A stretch of DNA of 64,000 bases, from contig JBLKOM010000002.1 of NCBI GenBank assembly GCA_047602755.1, positions 1 through 64,000 on the forward strand, written 5' to 3'. This document shows, piece after piece, positions 60,203 to 64,000 of this stretch. The notes beneath the pieces are model-generated. The model saw only the letters and a list, made by a program, of their open reading frames with translations, had not been told where the DNA came from and ran no database searches. This DNA is from JACJVV01 sp047602755. Lineage in GTDB: Archaea > Nanobdellota > Nanobdellia > Woesearchaeales > JACJVV01. Numbering within the stretch: the stretch's first letter is position 1; every line of letters begins with the position of its first letter. Made by a program: the position numbers and the translations under genes.

Positions 60203-61708
60203 ATGGATTTTGTTAACAAAAAGAAAGAAATAATTAAATTTTTTTTAAATAATGATAGTCTTATTTCTCCAACTGAAATTTCTTTTTTTGAAAAAGAAGA
60301 GAATGTTGATATTATCTATAGTATGCTAAAAAAAAATGTTTCGATTATTGATATTCAAAAAAAAATAAAGGAAATTGATATAGTTAATAATGAAAAAAAT
60401 ATAATTTTAAAAAAACAAGAAAATGAAATTAAAAAAAAAGCGAATGTAATTATAAAAAAATCATATGATTTAGTTTCTATGAAGCGCGATGTTGATCATT
60501 TTGTATCTTACTTTTTTTCTCGTTATAAACAAATTGAACAAATGTTAAGAAAAAGAAAAGAATTAGAGAACATATTATCTATTATACGTCTAAAATCTAA
60601 AAAAGATCGCGAAACTGTTGCTATAATTGGTCTTGTTCGTAATAAAGAAATAACAAGAAATGACAACATAATATTAACATTAGAAGATCCTACAGGCGAA
60701 ATAAAAGTATTAGCTAATAAAAATAATACTGAAATTTATAATTTTGCAAAAGAAATAGTAAATGATGAAATAATAGGTGTTGTAGGAATAAATGGTGATA
60801 ATATTTTATTTGCTAATAATATTATACAACCTGACATTCCTTTAGATAAGGAATTTAAAAAATATGATAAAGATGAATATGTTGTATTTTTATCTGATAT
60901 TCATGTTGGGTCTAAGTATTTCCTTGAAGATGATTTTAATAAATTTATATCATGGATTCGTCAAGAAACAGGTTCTGAAAAACAAAAATCGATAGCAAAA
61001 AAAGTAACTCATGTTATTATTGCTGGTGATATAGTTGATGGGGTTGGTATATATCCAAATCAAGAAAAGGAATTAACTATTTTAGATATTCATCAGCAAT
61101 ATGAAGAAGCTTTTAAGTATATAAGTAAAATACCTAAGCATATCAATGTAATCATATGTCCGGGTAATCACGACGCAGTAAGGCTTTCTGAACCCCAACC
61201 TAAGTTAAATAAAAATTATGCTAAATCTTTATATGAATTAGAAAATGTTCTTATGGTTTCTAATCCTGCTGTAATAAATATCTGCTCTAATCAAGATTTT
61301 TCAGGTTTTGATATTTTATTGTATCATGGTTACAGTTTTGATTATTATGTAGCCAATGTAGACTCGTTAAGATTAAGTGGAGGATATGACTGCCCAGATT
61401 TAATAATGAAATTTCTTCTTAAACGCCGTCATTTGGCACCTTCTTATACCTCCACATTATTTATTCCAGAAATCACTAATGATGCACTAGTTATCGAAGA
61501 TATTCCTGATTTTTTTATAACTGGCCATATCCATAAAACAGCAGTATCAAATTATAGAAATATAACATTAATTTGTGGTAGTTGTTGGCAACGAACAACA
61601 TCTTTTCAAATAAAAGTAGGACATCATCCAGAACCATCACGTGTTCCTGTAGTTAATTTAAGAACTAGAAAAGTAACAATTTTAAATTTTGGAAGTACTG
61701 AAGAATAA
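60203..61708 (+). CDS. polB: DNA polymerase D (Pol II) small subunit DP1
   Basis: 501 aa from the ATG at 60203, preceded by TTAGGTG; an in-frame GTG at 60194 overlaps that site. Charged N-terminal helical region (1-130), OB domain (about 145-215), then a Mre11-like 3'-5' exonuclease with SDIHVGSKYF, GDIVDGVG, PGNHDAVR and GHIHKTA motifs, all metal ligands intact. It proofreads for DP2, whose gene follows after 47 bp. Confidence 0.95.
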   Translation: MDFVNKKKEIIKFFLNNDSLISPTEISFFEKEENVDIIYSMLKKNVSIIDIQKKIKEIDIVNNEKNIILKKQENEIKKKANVIIKKSYDLVSMKRDVDHFVSYFFSRYKQIEQMLRKRKELENILSIIRLKSKKDRETVAIIGLVRNKEITRNDNIILTLEDPTGEIKVLANKNNTEIYNFAKEIVNDEIIGVVGINGDNILFANNIIQPDIPLDKEFKKYDKDEYVVFLSDIHVGSKYFLEDDFNKFISWIRQETGSEKQKSIAKKVTHVIIAGDIVDGVGIYPNQEKELTILDIHQQYEEAFKYISKIPKHINVIICPGNHDAVRLSEPQPKLNKNYAKSLYELENVLMVSNPAVINICSNQDFSGFDILLYHGYSFDYYVANVDSLRLSGGYDCPDLIMKFLLKRRHLAPSYTSTLFIPEITNDALVIEDIPDFFITGHIHKTAVSNYRNITLICGSCWQRTTSFQIKVGHHPEPSRVPVVNLRTRKVTILNFGSTEE

Positions 61709-61755
61709 CTTTAATTAATTAATGCTATTTATTTTAAAAAAGTATAAAATAAAAA

Positions 61756-64000
61756 ATGGAATCGAAAAAAATATCAAAATATTTTGAATCTCTTGAAAAT
61801 GAAACTCTTAAAGCATTAAGAATTGCAACAACAGCAAGAATGAAGGGGTTTGATCCAGAAAAAAAAGTTGACATACCTATTGCAAAAAATATGGCTGAAA
61901 GAGTTATAGGTCTTATTTCTGCTGTTGCACCACAAATACAAAATTCAAATATAATTACTCGAATTGTTGAATTAGAAAAAGAATATAATCCATTAGATTG
62001 GCGTGTTGGTTTTAAGATAGCAGCCGAGGTAGCACAAGAAAAATTTTGTAAATTTGAAGATCGAAAAGAAGCAATTGAAGTAGGAATAAGAACTGGATTT
62101 ACATATCTTACAGGTGGAATTGTTTCAGCACCATTAGAAGGGTTTGTTGAAATTAAAATAAAAAAGCGTGCAGATGGTAAAGAATATTTAGTATCTTGCT
62201 ATGCTGGACCAATACGAGGGGCAGGTGGTACAGCGGCTGCTTTATCAGTTGTTCTTTCAGATTATGTATCAACTGCAATGGGTTTTTCTAAATACGACCC
62301 TACTGAACAAGAAATTAATCGTGTAGTTACTGAACTATATGATTATCATGATAGAATTACTAATCTTCAATATTTACCTTCTGAAGAAGAAATTCGTTTT
62401 ATGGTTAAAAATTTACCTATAGAGGTTGATGGTGATCCAACTGAAAGAATTGAAGTAACAAATTATAAAGATTTACCAAGAATAGAGACAAATTTAATAA
62501 GAGGTGGTATTTGTTTAGTTATTGGTGAAGGATTGTGTCAAAAAGCTCCTAAGCTGTGGAAACGTTTAGAGATATGGGGACAAGATTTTGGAATAAATTG
62601 GAATTTTCTAAAAGATTTTTTAGAGTTAAAGAAAAAAATGCAAGCTCATGGTAAAAAGAAAACTGAGTCAAAAGGAATAAGTCCTAATTTTACTTTTATT
62701 AATGATATTGTGGCTGGTAGACCTGTTTTAACTTATCCTATGGAATATGGTGGTTTTCGATTAAGAATGGGCCGTACTCGAACTTCAGGTTTTTCTTGTG
62801 TAAGCATAAATCCTTATACACTTTATTCATTAGATAATTTTATTGTTTATGGAACACAAATAAAAATAGAAAGACCTGGCAAAGCAGCATCTGTTACTGT
62901 TTGTGAATGTATTGATGGACCAACTGTACTTCTTAATGACGGATCAGTGGTTCAGATTACAAAAGAAACAAAAGAAAATATAAAAAAAATATCAAAAATA
63001 TTATTTCTAGGTGATATATTAATTAATTATGGGGACTTTTCTGAGAATGGTCATTCATTAGTTCCTGTGGGTTATTGCGAAGAATGGTGGATACAAGATT
63101 TTGAAAAAAAAGCAATAGAAATAGTGGGCGATCTTAATTTTAAAAAATTATCTTCAGTTATTAATATTCAAGAAGAAAAAATTTCTTTAATGTTTCACAA
63201 TATATTAAATTATAAAATTTCATATGATGAAGCATACAAAATATCAAAATCAATAGGTATTCCTTTGCATCCAAAATTTATTTATTATTATACAGCCATC
63301 AATAATGCAGAACTAAACCATCTTTTAACTAGTCTTCGTGGATGCAAAGTTTTGTATTCAGATAATAATCACATTAAAAGTTTAATAATCAATCATAATC
63401 CAGACCTTAAAAAAATATTAGAAAATACAGGAATACCTCATGATTTAACATCAAATGAATTTATAATTATTAAAGATGATATTGCAAAAACAATTTATAA
63501 CACATTTCAAATATCTGTTCCAGGTGATATTTATAAAAATATAGTAGAAGATAATTCAGGAAAAAATGTTCTTGAAATAATTAATATAATTTCTGATGTT
63601 AAAATAAGTGATAAAGCTGGCACTTTTATTGGTGCAAGAATGGGCCGCCCTGAAAAAGCAAAAATGAGAAAGCTTCAAGGCTCTCCTCAAGTTTTATTTC
63701 CTGTAGGTGAGGAAGGGGGTCGATTAAAAAGTTTTCAATCATCGATGTCAAAAGGAGAAATAACAAGTAATTTTCCTTTATATTTTTGTGAAGATTGCAA
63801 GAAAAAAACAGTATACAATAATTGTCATATTTGTGGAAAAAAATCTAAAAAAATTCTTTTCTGTCCAAATTTAAATAAAGAAATTATGTCTGAAGAAATC
63901 CCTATACAATTAGATCCAAATGCAAAAAGATTTAATAATATAACTATAAATATTGATGAATATATAGAATCAAGTTTAAAAATATTAAAAAGTAAAGTTT
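61756..64000 (+). CDS. polC: DNA polymerase D (Pol II) large subunit DP2, 3' end beyond window
   Basis: The first 748 codons are visible. N-terminal conserved YFESLENETLKALRIA, then SCYAGPIRGAGGTAAALSVV, GGFRLRMGRTRTSGF and FIGARMGRPEKAKMRKL, followed by a zinc module CEDCKK...CHICGKK at about 678-697. The catalytic double-psi-barrel Asp motifs usually lie further on and beyond the window. With DP1 it forms the archaeal replicative polymerase. Lys/Ile-rich composition is as in its neighbours; no intein was seen in the visible part. Confidence 0.95.
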   Translation, partial: MESKKISKYFESLENETLKALRIATTARMKGFDPEKKVDIPIAKNMAERVIGLISAVAPQIQNSNIITRIVELEKEYNPLDWRVGFKIAAEVAQEKFCKFEDRKEAIEVGIRTGFTYLTGGIVSAPLEGFVEIKIKKRADGKEYLVSCYAGPIRGAGGTAAALSVVLSDYVSTAMGFSKYDPTEQEINRVVTELYDYHDRITNLQYLPSEEEIRFMVKNLPIEVDGDPTERIEVTNYKDLPRIETNLIRGGICLVIGEGLCQKAPKLWKRLEIWGQDFGINWNFLKDFLELKKKMQAHGKKKTESKGISPNFTFINDIVAGRPVLTYPMEYGGFRLRMGRTRTSGFSCVSINPYTLYSLDNFIVYGTQIKIERPGKAASVTVCECIDGPTVLLNDGSVVQITKETKENIKKISKILFLGDILINYGDFSENGHSLVPVGYCEEWWIQDFEKKAIEIVGDLNFKKLSSVINIQEEKISLMFHNILNYKISYDEAYKISKSIGIPLHPKFIYYYTAINNAELNHLLTSLRGCKVLYSDNNHIKSLIINHNPDLKKILENTGIPHDLTSNEFIIIKDDIAKTIYNTFQISVPGDIYKNIVEDNSGKNVLEIINIISDVKISDKAGTFIGARMGRPEKAKMRKLQGSPQVLFPVGEEGGRLKSFQSSMSKGEITSNFPLYFCEDCKKKTVYNNCHICGKKSKKILFCPNLNKEIMSEEIPIQLDPNAKRFNNITINIDEYIESSLKILKSKV

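Noticed and set aside
1..64000. Search for tRNA, rRNA, insertion sequences and integrase attachment sites
   Set aside because: By eye no G/C-rich cloverleaf, T-loop consensus in context, transposase motif or terminal inverted repeats with target duplication was found. A covariance-model scan would be needed to exclude an intron-containing tRNA.

Overview
The window is about 64 kb of very AT-rich archaeal chromosome. The gene content is archaeal throughout: the full archaeal S10/spc ribosomal gene order with S4e, L32e, L19e, Rnp1 and SUI1, Orc1/Cdc6, both subunits of DNA polymerase D, PAN, Pelota, RadB, TFE, aIF2-beta and MBF1. A single-chain PriS/PriL-like primase, compact genes, families of Cys-rich surface proteins and a Lys/Ser-rich proteome suggest a DPANN lineage of the Woesearchaeota/Pacearchaeota type. 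That placement is an inference, since no phylogeny was run. Many genes have a TATA-like box whose centre is 24-28 bp upstream of the ATG, so leaderless mRNAs appear common. Others carry a GGTG or GGAGG Shine-Dalgarno site, and both cues were used to set starts.

Regions: 1-3.8 kb holds a truncated Cys-rich secreted protein diverging from a His/Cys-rich peptide, a phosphohistidine swivel-domain protein and a prepilin peptidase. 3.9-5.6 kb holds citramalate synthase preceded by an isoleucine-rich leader peptide and a hairpin. 5.6-14.8 kb holds pelota, then a divergent surface operon of two large membrane-anchored proteins and four paralogous lipoproteins. 14.9-25.3 kb mixes L34e and L14e, PAN, an M29 aminopeptidase, a giant FG-GAP-repeat protein, M24 and M16 peptidases, a PRC-barrel protein, the RFC small subunit and an EMC3/YidC-like insertase. 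25.5-39.2 kb is one uninterrupted minus-strand superoperon from L3 to SecY. 39.2-49.6 kb contains a structured intergenic element, primase, S2, RadB, two membrane glycosyltransferase-like proteins, MBF1, an AK6-type kinase and several regulators. 49.8-55.5 kb is the glmS-glmM-glmU operon for UDP-GlcNAc synthesis plus a short NFACT protein. 55.5-58.5 kb contains PhoU-like and Lrp-like regulators, TFE and aIF2-beta. 58.5-64 kb is a probable replication origin followed by orc1, DP1 and DP2, the last cut by the window end.

The most interesting signals are: (i) promoter, leaderless Ile-rich peptide, hairpin, Shine-Dalgarno site and cimA in order, which looks like ribosome-mediated attenuation, a mechanism hardly known in archaea; (ii) two inverted 21-bp ORB-like elements flanking a nearly pure A/T stretch, with a third dyad between the TATA box and start of orc1; (iii) a His-rich precursor-like peptide next to a stand-alone phosphohistidine domain; (iv) an operator-like direct repeat at glmS; (v) palindromic TATA elements placed symmetrically between leaderless divergent genes; (vi) loss of metal-binding cysteines in primase and L34e, and of the NFACT-R domain. 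No tRNA, rRNA, CRISPR array or insertion sequence was recognised.
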